DNA of 64,000 nt. Source: Silene conica. Lineage: Eukaryota; Streptophyta; Magnoliopsida; Caryophyllales; Caryophyllaceae. The DNA lies in the NCBI GenBank assembly GCA_029255685.2, contig CM055315.2:47473705-47537704 (forward strand). The letters are read 5' to 3'. The notes under the pieces were generated by a model. The model had not been told where the DNA came from. It saw nothing but the letters and a program-made list of their open reading frames with translations, and ran no database searches. This document shows positions 35,046 to 44,721 of the stretch, in pieces (position 1 is the stretch's first letter; the number at the start of each line of letters is the position of its first letter). The position numbers and the translations under genes are program-made.

Positions 35046-36344
35046 AAAAAATAAAGTAAAGGAATAATACACACTTGATTCTCAGGAGGATGCTCTTCAA
35101 ATTAATATGGACAATTTCTTTTATCATGGCGTGACATTCGTTTATAGTTAGCACACAACCTTTTTGGTTTTTTTGCTTTTTTGATTGCCTTATTTTTGCT
35201 ACTCACCAACCGCTTCCCGCTACCCTTGTTCTTAGAGAACTTAGGTGGTAAGACCTTTCCTTCTTTTGGAGCCTTGCAGTTTAGAAGTATTTCCAATTCT
35301 TGTTCTTTTGTCAAAGCCTTTGGGTATGGCTCCAACTTCTCTCGAAATTCTTTTACAAGCTTAGCAAATTCTCTCACATCAGACTCTTTTTTTCTTTTGA
35401 GGATCCCCACAGTTGCATAAATCTCAGACCACATCCGAGACATTCCAAATTTCCCACTACTACTAGGATTGTAGTTGTCCAAAAGATTTCCATTCAAATC
35501 ATAAATAGGGTTTCTAAGTGCATTCTTACTCCACCTACCCAAAATGTATTTCTCAGGTATTTCCTTAGATTTACCCGAGCAAACCCAAATGATGTGATAA
35601 CATAGAATACCTCTCCGTTCAAATAGTTTACAAGAACATCTCACGTCCATTGTTCCTTTATTGTACTCATCTGCGTAGCTCTTTTTCTTGATCGCGTGTT
35701 CAACTATCAAAATCTCAGAGTTAGTTACAGGATCTGGTGGGGTGTATCCACCCAAACTACACCCATTTATCGAGCCCTTAACCTTATTTTGAAAGTCATA
35801 GAAGACTTCATGTGTATAGACTCTCGCTCCATGGGTTTCCCAGTTTGAACTATATAAGGTTTCAGGCATTGAATCATCACTCTGTGCTTCAAGAAGCTTT
35901 AGAGCATGCCTTTGTTGGTCGATGGCACTCTCAAACCTCATCCAAAACTCAACCAAGGTCCCATATTTATTCTCAAATCTTTTAAAAAAATTTTAGCACT
36001 CTCTGATCTATGTGTGGTTCTTAACATGTTACCCATCGAAACATTTCTGAAATACGCTGGTATCTAATTGTGTCTTTCAGCAAACTTTCCACTCAACCAA
36101 ATATTATCCTCTAACGAGAATTCTATGATGACCTTAACCCAATTCTCCTCAAATTCCTCAGGTTCCATATCATTGCTCCAAACAACACTGTTCAGACGTG
36201 ATAAGAATTCAGTGTCTTTGCAAATTGTGCTCCCAACCTTGTCTGTTACTTTTTTCATAATGTGCCACATGAAAAACCGATGTCTTGCTGTTTTGAACAC
36301 AACTGCATGTAACAAAATAATATTACTCAAAAAAATCATCCTCT

Positions 36345-36720
36345 TTTATCAACAGGTTTCACAAATATAGGCTTGTAGTTTCACAGAATACGAATCCAGT
36401 TTCACAAGTTAAGCTTCTAGTTTCACAAGTTAAGAACTCAAAAAATCTGGATCTTTTATCAACAGGTTTCACAATATAGCCATCTAGTTTCACAAAATAA
36501 GCATGTAGTTTCACTTCATAAGCTTCTAGTTTCACAAGTTAAGAACTCAAAAAATCAGGCTGATTTTTCAACAGGTTTCACACTTTCAGAACTCAAAAAA
36601 TCAACCTCTTATATCAACAGGGTTTACAATATGGCCTTCCAGATTCACAGTATAAGCATCTAGTTTCACAAGTTAAGCATGTAGTTTCACAGTTTCAGCA
36701 TCTTCAGCTTCTAGTTTCAC
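36345..36720 (-). repeat. TGTGAAAC/GTTTCACA array 7, in transposase intron 3
   Basis: Plus-strand GTTTCACAAGTTAAGC-type units fill most of the intron 36303-36762, in a phrase of AACTCAAAAAATC plus TTTATCAACAG plus several units that recurs about every 110 bp. Exon-intron junctions (GTATGTTTGT donor, TACATGCAG acceptor, both minus strand) join in frame. Confidence 0.88.
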
Positions 36721-37964
36721 AAGTTAAGAAAACTAGAAAAATTGCACGATATACAAACATACCAGGGACCGCCTTTTTTATTCCTGCATCTTGGTCAGTG
36801 ATAATGTAATTAGGTTCTTTTCCACCCATTGATTTCAGAAATTGCTGAAACGCCCAAATAAATGATTCATCGTCTTCATGATCTAAAAGAGCGCATGCAA
36901 ATGTTATTGACTTTTTATGATTGTCAATGCCAGTGAAAGGGGTGAATATCATGTTATATTTGTTAGTGCCATAAGTTGGTTCGAATGAAATTGCATCACC
37001 AAACACTGAGTAACATCTCCTTACCTCAGCATCTGTCCAAAAAATCCTTGTCAAAGCTTTTCTCAGAATCCATTTCATACACAAATTCTAACCCTTTTGT
37101 TTCACGGAGGGTTTCCAAACGTGAGATAAACATGTCTCCATCCTTACTCTTAATGAAACACTTCAAATCCCGTTGTAAATTCTTGAATTGTGAAAGGGAA
37201 GCCCCCACATTTTCACACCCTTCGACTTGCTCTTTGCATAGCTGGTATGTTAAGCTAGCCCCAACATTAACTCTTGAATTCTGGAAAATCATTTACTTAT
37301 GAAATTCATTTATATTTGCTGCAAGTTTATCAAATTCCCTATTTTTATACAAAGGTCACTGGGTGATTGTGACCCTCGTGAAATTGTTCAACGATGTACT
37401 TGTTATCATGGAACTTGAATTTCACCATTGCACGACAATCCCACCTTCTAATTTTGGTTGTTCTTGTAAATGTTTGCTTACTTGAACTTCCAGCCTCATC
37501 TCCTTCACTTCCCTTCACACCAGTTTTTGGTTTTGCACTTTCTCCAATATTTGAACCAGTTTTAGAACCAGTTTCACTTGCAACAGTTTCAAGAGGTCTT
37601 CCTTTCCTCTTATTATGGCCTTCACAATTACAAACCTTGGCTTTAGTTCGAATATTACCATCACGAGACCTCTTCGTTGTAGATTTCCTAGCTTCAAACC
37701 CACAAGAAGTAGCATACACTTTATAGAACGTCATTGCCGACTCTAGATCTAAAAATAACTTCCCAATAGTAGGTGTAATATCTTCTGCAACTCTGAGAAT
37801 CCATTCCTCACTACCACCCGGTGTGTGATTCACCAAAGTAATAGGCGTACCAACCGGTACTATAGGTGTGGATTGTGCTGTTAAAATTGTAGAAACCTCT
37901 CCGTTGGTGTTGAAAATGGAATCAGTACCTATATAAAGTCAAAACATATAAACTAAATCAGCCT

Positions 37965-38430
37965 TTTTCTATCAGGTTTCACAATGTAAGTTTCTAGTTT
38001 CACAGCTTAAGCACTTAGTTTCACAGTTTCAGCATCTAGTTTCACAGTTTCAGCATCTAGTTTCACAATATAAAAAGACTAAACAAAATCAAACTTTTTA
38101 ATAAGCATGGTTTCACAATATAAGCTTCTAGTTTCACAGTTTATTTGCCTAGGATTCACAATATAAGAAAGCTAAACTAAATCAACCTTTTTTAATCAGG
38201 TGTCACAATGTAAGCTTATAGTTTCATAGTTTAAGCTTCTAGTTTCACAATATTCATAAACTTCAATTAAGTCCTATATTCACAAAATAAGCCCCTAGTT
38301 TCAGCCTTTTTATAATCACAATACAATAGTCATAAACTTCAATAGGTCCTATATTCACAAAATAAGCTCCTACATTCACGAAATAAGGTTCTACATTCAC
38401 AAAATAAGGTCCTACATTCACGAAATACAA
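37965..38430 (-). repeat. TGTGAAAC/GTTTCACA array 8, in transposase intron 1
   Basis: Units in the plus-strand GTTTCACA direction (GTTTCACAATGTAAG, GTTTCACAGTTTCAGCATCTA), decaying into CACAAAATAAG(G/C)TCCTA units at 38280-38420. The array lies in a 580-bp intron whose removal joins exon 1 and exon 2 in frame. Confidence 0.88.
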
Positions 38431-38560
38431 AAGTGAGCCATATATTCAACAAAATCGAGCAGAAATTGAATCAGAAAACATTAATTTAAACGACAAAAAA
38501 CGACATACCTGATTCAATAGTAATATTATCATCAACCGTGGTGATATCTAGATTCTCCAT

Positions 38561-39060
38561 AGCTATTAGAGATGCAAAATAATCGAAAATAATGTCATAA
38601 GTAGTATGAAGTCAAGAGGTAAAGCAAATCGTGAGAAAAATTGATCAAATTCGAACAATCGCATGAAATTCGAACAATCATTGAAAATTCGAAGAATCAA
38701 ATTATCAAATTACCTGAAAATTAGTCTTAATCTTCTTCCAAAATCAATTGTATTGAATTTGTATGTTGCTTTGATGGAATTTACGAACAATCAGAGGAAA
38801 CTGATGAGTTGATCAAATCGATTTGCGTTGAATTTGAGGTTTTCTTTTGTCGTTAAGAGTTTTCTATGTTTTTGAGAGAGAGAGAGTGTATTTGGGTTGG
38901 GTTTACGTATGTTTTTATTATTTTTAGTGAGAGAAAGTTTTTTGGCCCAAATGACAAGATTTGGTTTGACCCTAAATTTCAGCCCACATTGAATAATTGC
39001 AAGTTAAGTCAGCCCAACAAGAAGTAATTTGGTGAGTCCGGCAGCCTCACCGTAATAGAC
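38561..39060. other. 5' flank of the transposase gene; possible right end of the old locus
   Basis: AT-rich, no ORF. 38872-38888 is a short (GA)n run. 38945-39010 holds three GCCCA motifs (TTGGCCCAAATG, TCAGCCCACATTG, TCAGCCCAAC). The repeat field stops at about 38430. If the locus is one transposon its right end should fall here, but I saw no matching inverted repeat at the left end. Confidence 0.55.
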
Positions 39061-39082
39061 GGCCTCGCGTGATCCGGCCTCT

Positions 39083-39084
<2 letters not shown>

Positions 39085-39179
<95 letters not shown>

Positions 39180-39190
39180 TATATATATAC
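39085..39190. repeat. (CATA)n and (TA)n microsatellite
   Basis: Six CATA units, then about 35 TA units, broken once by AAATA near 39175. It abuts the left end of inverted-repeat element F. Confidence 0.97.
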
Positions 39191-39299
39191 ATAGATTTAG
39201 GATCGGGTGAGAACGATTATACGGTGCATACGGTGAGAACGAGTCACGTCCGTTGGATTAAAACACAATCAACTGTTAAGAAATACCCACAACCCACAT

Positions 39300-39905
39300 T
39301 CTAGATAGATTATTTGACGGAGTAGATAATTTTTTTTTTTACCTTTTTACATAAAATTAGATACATTTTTTTTACGGAGTAAATACTTTTTTTTTACCTT
39401 TTTACGTAAACCTATATACATTTTTTTGACGGAGTAGATACATTTTTTTTTACTTTTTTACGTAAACCTAGATACATTTTTTGACGGAGTAGATACATTT
39501 TTTTTTTACTTATTTTACATAAACCTAGATACATTTTTTGAAGGAGTAGATACATTTTTTTTTTACTTTTTTTACATAAACCTAGATACATTTTTTGAAG
39601 TAGTAGATACATTTTTTTTTTTACTTTTTTACGTAAACCTAGATACATTTTTTGACGAATTAGATAAATTTTTTTTACTTTTTTTACATGAACCTAGATA
39701 CATTTTTTGAATGAGTAGATACATTTTTTTTTTACTTTTTTTACATAAACCTAGATACATTTTTTTGAAGGAGTAGATACATTTTTTGTACTTTTTTACG
39801 TAAACCTAGATACATTTTTTGACGGAGTAGATACATTTTTTACTTTACCTAGATACATTTTTGGAGGAGTAGATACATTTTTTTTTAACTTTTTTTACTT
39901 AAATC
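39300..39905. repeat. Minisatellite, 55-58-bp unit, about ten copies
   Basis: Unit is a GACGGAGTAGATACA head, a T run, then TTTACGTAAACCTAGATACA. Heads start at 39428, 39483, 39540, 39597, 39654, 39709, 39767 and 39821. Units vary mainly in T-run length and in ACGTAAA versus ACATAAA. The short translated ORFs here are repeat artefacts. Confidence 0.93.
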
Positions 39906-40614
39906 TAAATACTTTTGTCCCACCTAGCGGCCTGACCAAATTCTTTACCATACTCGTTTATTTACATCCGTCTTCCTCCTTGATAGTTGATACCGCTACC
40001 TCTTTTACTTTTTATCGAAACAATGCTCAACAGAGGGTAACGAACTCGGTTCTTTGACATACTACATATCGTATTTTTGTTGGAAAGGGAATCATAAGGG
40101 CAGTTTTAATGCTAACGGAATTCAAATCACGACGATGAGTACTACCACATCTGTACAAACTTAATAGCTGTCAAATCATGAATAGGCTACCTAAAGTTAT
40201 TCGTACACGGCCCATTAAAGAATCAGTGAGAACTAACATGTGTTGGTAGGTCCCAAGTTACTAGCTTAAAAGGAGTAATAAAATTAGTAAAAATTCTCAT
40301 TTGTGACGGACATACTCATCGTAAATTTGCAATAAGTTAAATATTATTCACTTGGAAACAAAAAGACAAGACATTTGAGATTTTCAATGTTGTCTTATAC
40401 GGAGTATACACAAGTGGAAAAACTTGACCCGTTACAAGCTTACGACGGATATATTTGTCGCAACGAAGACTTACTGTAAAATGAGAATAATAGTTTTTCT
40501 TTTAACAATAGGCGTACCATGCAACACAAACATTGGAGAGAGACGGAGTGTTTGGTTGTTTATTTAATGAAATCCGGTTCCTCCATCTTATAATAAATCA
40601 ATGGTTGAGGCATG

Positions 40615-41413
40615 ACTATACCTGTCCATGACTATTTATCTCAAACAGCAAAACTGGCATGACTATACCTGTCCATCTGATGCAACCTGGGTCTGGAAAA
40701 GTATATGTAAGGTTAAGGAGCAACTCAAATCTGGCTATGTTAATGATGAATGGATAAGCAATGGGAAGGGTTACACAATCAAGGAAGGGTATCAGTGGCT
40801 ACAACCTACAAAACCTACCCAGAAATGGAGCAATGTTATTTGGAATCACTGGAACATACCAAAGCATGCTATTTTGACCTGGCTACGAATGCAAGGGGGT
40901 ATGAATGTGAAAAGCAAGCTGTTCAGAATAGGATGTGTACCTGATGACCTGTGTTTTCTGTGTCAATCCCATTCTGAAACTATTGACCATATTTTCATCA
41001 GCTGCCCTTATTCAGTCTTGATCCAAAGACTGTTGCAGCATTGGTATGGAGGGTCCTTTCCTTCTATACAGAGTTTGAGTGAGATTCAGAGAAAAGATGG
41101 GGTTTGGAAGATCAGAGTGGCATTGATGAATGCATATCATTATCATATCTGGACTCAAAGAAACTGTGCCAGGCTGGATGGGTGTCTCCTGAGACCTGAG
41201 AAAGTGTTGGACAAGATTATTCAAGAGGTTAAAAGGCGGGTGAAATGCAAGGCTCGAGTGGATATTCACCAAGAAGATATTGACTGGCTACATAACTAGT
41301 CTTAAGTTGTTTTTGAGATGATGTCTTTTAATGTGCTTGTAAGGGGTCTCGAACCCTAAACCTTTCTTGTAATTATCCTATAATTTTAATACTACTCACA
41401 TTTTACCAAAAAA
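40615..41413 (+). mobile_element. 5'-truncated LINE, 3' end with target duplication
   Basis: About 800-bp LINE tail flanked by AATGGTTGAGGCATG (40600-40614) and AATGGTTGAGGCGTG (41414-41428), 14 of 15 identical, ending in a short A-rich tail. It holds the last about 215 codons of an ORF2. Confidence 0.9.
40628..41299 (+). pseudogene. LINE ORF2 C-terminal fragment with zf-RVT domain
   Basis: Open for 223 codons to TAG at 41297. KPTQKWSNVIWNHWNIPKHA leads into the zinc-binding RT-associated domain: CVPDDLCFLC, HSETIDHIFISCPYS, then WTQRNCARL. That is the usual C-terminus of plant L1 ORF2. RT and endonuclease are absent because of 5' truncation; the first ATG is not a real start. It belongs to the same type of element as the LINE at 1-3070, but the two do not overlap, so family identity cannot be tested here. 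Confidence 0.88.
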
Positions 41414-41469
41414 AATGGTTGAGGCGTGTTCTCACCGTATGCACCGAATGATCGTTCTCACCGGATCTT

Positions 41470-41547
41470 GCCTCTATATACATATATACATATATACATA
41501 TATATATATATATACATATATACATATCTACATATATATATATACAA
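41470..41547. repeat. (TATACA)n/(TA)n microsatellite between elements F and H
   Basis: Alternating TATATACATA units directly between the right end of F and the left end of H. Confidence 0.93.
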
Positions 41548-42650
41548 GTGAGTACACCCCTCTTAAATGAGTCCTGAGTCCAGAAGAATGTAACACAGGG
41601 GAGGACTATTTGTAACACAAATTACATAAGTTGTAACGCCCTTATATTTGTGTTATAATAAAAGTTTTTCATGTTACAATCTATATGTCTTACTGTTATA
41701 ATTAACATGTAACATAGATGAATATGTATTGTAACACTATGCATAAATTATAACACCTCATATTTATGTTATAATAAAAGTGTTTAATGTTACAATCTAT
41801 ATGTTTTACTGTTATAATAGCTAATTCCAGTAATTTTTAAAAAAAATCTGATAGACAATTGTTACTAACTGAAATAGAACACACGAAAATACACATTCAT
41901 CATCAAATCAACCTCATTCAAACACAATAACACCATTAACATTCCTTCAATTCCCTCATTTTCACCTGCGATCTAATTCATATGAGACGGTGTTGAACGA
42001 GACAAAAATTAAATCTGTAGTATCTTGTAATTACAGGTGTATGGGCCAAAGATAGACGATCCTAGATCAGGTACATTTGAGGCATGCTCCACAGACACAT
42101 TCGACATTTCAGGACCATGTACTTACGATGTATGCTATGTCTATCTAAATCGAAGGGGTCGTGATGGCATCAAGATCGAAAGTGTGAAAATTTCCCTGTA
42201 TGATTTGTGTCATAATTTGATGATGCTGTGTTGATTTTTGATCGAACTTGATGATGCTGTATTGATTTTTGATTTGTGATCGAACTTGATGATGCTGTCG
42301 TAATTTCCATGTATGATTTGTGGCATCAAGATCGAACTTGATGATGCTGTGTTGATTTTTGATCGAACTTGATGATGTTGTATCATCTAATTATGCTTTG
42401 TGTCGTAATTTGATGATGTTGTATGATTTGTGTCGTAATTTGATGATGTTGTGTTGATTTTTGATCTTTCTGATGATGGTGTGTTTGCCAGAGTGCTGTA
42501 ATTTTCCCTGTAATTTTCGTCGTTTTGTTTTGGTGATGGGTGTAGCAGGGGGATTTGTGTCTGATTTCATTTGCATGTTATGGGACGTTGATTAGTTACA
42601 TCTAATGGCCCTTATTTGGACTCAAAACTCATCTAGGGAGGCGGACTCAC
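41548..42650. mobile_element. Inverted-repeat element H (non-autonomous DNA transposon candidate)
   Basis: Left end GTGAGTACACCCCTCTTAAA (41548) and the reverse complement of the right end (GTGAGTCCGCCTCCCTAGAT, from 42650) align over about 33 bp with about 25 matches, including ATGAGT-TGAGTCC. Both flanks are TA/CT microsatellites. The interior has a duplicated TTATGTTATAATAAAAGTGTT... phrase (41650 and 41765), an exon-like segment (42037-42190) and a tandem repeat (42190-42470). No transposase. Confidence 0.55.
42037..42470 (+). other. Exon-like segment followed by GATTTTTGATCGAACTTGATGATG repeats
   Basis: After an AG acceptor at 42035, 52 codons are open (VYGPKIDDPRSGTFEACSTD, then CTYDVCYVYLNRRGRDGIK). 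The composition looks like real coding, but I do not recognise the family. From 42200 to 42470 the phrase TTGATTTTTGATCGAACTTG with GATGATGCTGT recurs about five times with variable length. This could be a gene fragment captured by element H. Confidence 0.4.
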
Positions 42651-42659
42651 CGGATCCCG

Positions 42660-42735
42660 CCTCTCTCTCTCTCTCTCTTATATATATACATATATATATA
42701 CATATATATATATACATATATATGTATATATATAC

Positions 42736-42767
<32 letters not shown>

Positions 42768-42795
42768 ATATATATACATGTATATATATAAATAA
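42660..42795. repeat. (CT)n and (TA)n/(CATA)n microsatellite
   Basis: CT dinucleotides for about 20 bp, then TATATACATA units to about 42790. It joins element H to the pararetrovirus fragment. Confidence 0.96.
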
Positions 42796-44357
42796 CTTTT
42801 CTTTTATTTAGCCTAACTACGTTAGAAGCTCCTCGGTCCAAGGCTGAACATCTTTTTTAGCCTATCATATAAACTGGTTGTGTCTTGGGCAATGTTATTA
42901 TAAAAGGGAGAGATATAATTCAAACTTCCTAAAAATATTTGTAATTGGGTTTTATTAGTTATCTCATCAGGAAATTTTGAGCCAAATTCTATACTTCGAT
43001 TGATCGAAATTATATTTCGCTTCTCAATATTATGACCAAGAAATCTGATTTTCGTTTGAAATAAAATCATTTTAGGTTTGTAAATTTCTAACCCATTATT
43101 TATAATTTTTTTTAAAAAAAATATCTAAATGCTTAAAATGAATCTCAATAGTTTTTGAGAAAACCAGAATATCATCAATATAAACTATAATAAAGTCACT
43201 GTAACTCATGAAAATTTCATTCATGACTTTCATAATTCAGAGAGAGCATTCTTAAGGCCAAAAGGCATAACATGGCAATCATATTGTCCAAAGGGAACAT
43301 TAAAAACTGTTTTGTAACGGTCAGCAGGGTCAATTTGGATCTGCCAATAACCAGATTTTAAATCAAATTTAGAAAATATGATAGAATCATATAATCTATC
43401 TAAAAGATCTTTTTTATTGGGTATTGGATACCTAATCCATATAACACTTTGTTTAAAGGTTTGTAATTAAGTACTAGTCTAGGGACTCCTCTTTCTTGTT
43501 CCGAATGTTTATTGACATAAAAAGCAGTGCAGGACCATGGTAATTTTGAAGGTCCAATTATTTTTTTCTCTAATAAAAAAACTCTCTTTTTTGACAAAGT
43601 ATTAAATATCTGAATTCATCTGACATGGTCTAGCCTTGGTAGGGATATTTTCCTCCTTAAAATTATCCTCGTAAGGGAAATTTACTACATGTTTCTTTCT
43701 CTTCCAGAAAGCATTAGTGTAGAATTGAAGGATATATCTTATTAAGGAATGGTGTTCTAAGAATAACTGGGGTAGATAATTTGTTATTGACTAGTAAAAA
43801 ACTCAATGGAATACATTTTCCATCAACACAAATAGAAGCTCTAGGAAGCTTAAATTTAATATTAAGTTTTTCTCCACCTGCATGAGAAAGTGTATGGGAA
43901 GTTTTTTCAAAATACCTCGTAGGAATTAATCCTTCTATACCATAAGGGGAGCTCAGTATACACCGGTCATCCAGCCAGATAGATTCAAACGCATAAGAGA
44001 AAGATTTTTACTAAACAAGCGTTTTTACCAATTATATTAGAACTCAGTGTCCACTTCACAATGCCCTAAACGCCATTTCTTCGGCAAAGCAGACAAACAG
44101 AAAGGACCAAAGAGGCCATAATAATGGGCAATAAAAAAGTTTAAACTATCAGACAAATCTTCTTAGAGTACCAAAGCCCCATCACCACTTGTAATATAAT
44201 GACCATGGTGCTTTTGATTAATCGATTTAGTCGGACAAAATTCAACACAAAGGGTTTAGCCTATAAGGCTCATCCTTAGAATGTAAAATGAAAATAAAAA
44301 TAAGAGTATAGAATTTAAAAATACTTACAAAGATTCAAGTTGTGCTCAGAACAAGAT

Positions 44358-44485
44358 TTTATTTATAGAGCCAAATATTTTACAAGAAAGGGGGGGTGGG
44401 GGGGGGGGGGTGGGGGGAATCTAGAGAGAGGGGTTGTAAGAACCTGCCTCTAAAGGAAAACTCAAGCCCCTTATATAGATGAGTG
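44358..44485 (-). promoter_or_regulatory. Candidate pararetrovirus TATA box and poly(A) signal
   Basis: On the minus strand CTATATAAGGGG lies at about 44470-44481. About 110 bases downstream is AATAAA (44358-44363). A TATATAAGG box followed at short distance by AATAAA is the arrangement of the caulimovirid full-length RNA promoter and terminal redundancy. Activity not shown. Confidence 0.5.
44390..44418 (+). repeat. G-rich tract (G-quadruplex potential)
   Basis: About 26 G in 29 bases, broken by three T (G-runs of 7, 12 and 6 or so). It lies between the candidate TATA and AATAAA of the pararetrovirus fragment. Length may also reflect assembly error. Confidence 0.85.
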
Positions 44486-44721
44486 GGGTTACAAATATAC
44501 AAGATATATAGAAGTAAGTGCTTAAGTCATTATTTAATAATAGTGATATGACAATAATGCATTATAAAATGCCTACAGTACAGACCGATAATTTAACAAC
44601 TGTTAATGAAAATACAAATTATTTTTCTCCTTGCAAGAAAGCTGCGAATTTATCAATCTCAGAATTATCTTCTGGGTCTTGGGAGTCCTGTAGCAAGGTG
44701 TTGAGTGAATTGTGGCTATTA

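Larger units (their letters stand above)
35102..38560 (-). pseudogene. FAR1-type Mutator-like transposase (MULE), five exons, broken
   Basis: Transposase/FAR1-related protein. Exon 1: ATG at 38560 (MENLDITTVDDNITIES), with a 580-bp intron (37929-38508). Exon 2: WRKY-GCM1-like FAR1 DNA-binding domain with SAMTFYKVYATSCGFEARKS and CRAMVKFKFHDNKYIVEQFHEGHNHPVTF. Exon 3: MULE core FGDAISFEPTYGTNKYNMIF and IITDQDAGIKKAVP; the DDE D residues are present. Exon 4: VFKTARHRFFMWHIMKKVTDKVG. Exon 5: SWIM zinc finger (DVRCSCKLFERRGILCYHII) and a degenerate C-terminal knuckle. Lesions: frameshift in a T run near 37045, TGG-to-TAG at about 36063 (AERHN stop IPAYF), frameshift near 35990. It is convergent with the Ulp1 gene. 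Plant Mutator elements carrying a Ulp1 gene beside their transposase are known. Confidence 0.88.
39200..41467. mobile_element. Inverted-repeat element F (non-autonomous DNA transposon candidate)
   Basis: Terminal 40 bp at 39201-39240 (GATCGGGTGAGAACGATTAT...) and the reverse complement of 41428-41467 agree at 37 of 40 positions. Both ends face TA-rich microsatellite, which hides any TA target duplication. The interior holds a 55-58-bp minisatellite and a truncated LINE; there is no transposase. The remaining interior (39915-40600) is AT-rich, with GGAGTA phrases and no gene. Superfamily not determined. Confidence 0.7.
42830..44720 (-). pseudogene. Endogenous pararetrovirus (Caulimoviridae) fragment, defective
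   Basis: Remnant of a plant pararetrovirus genome integrated in the chromosome. On the minus strand: an aspartic-protease-region tail with a RTPFLNKIYP-like motif near 43735, then RT with PWSCTAFYVNKH and GVPRLVLNYKPLNKV (43560-43450), a PFGQYDCHVMPFGL block (43290), YIDD at 43171-43182, and the RT connection/RNase H start (FLGHNIEKRN, FLGSLNYISPF; 43050-42900). Several frameshifts and stops separate the parts. Right of it, 44500-44720 reads like the C-terminus of a caulimovirid protein (LQDSQDPEDNSEIDKFA). Movement and coat protein regions are missing, so the copy is rearranged and inert. Petuvirus or florendovirus affinity is possible but not settled. Confidence 0.85.

Noticed and set aside
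3060..38990. Terminal inverted repeats for the giant Mutator-like candidate
   Set aside because: I compared sequence near 3060-3200 with the reverse complement of 38870-39010 and found no match; the LINE may have removed the left end, or the element type lacks long TIRs.
39004..39192. ORFs rich in Tyr/Ile (also 41403-41618, 42605-42841)
   Set aside because: Translations of TA/CATA microsatellites.
39412..39648. Repetitive 78-codon ORF on the minus strand
   Set aside because: Translation of the 55-58-bp minisatellite.
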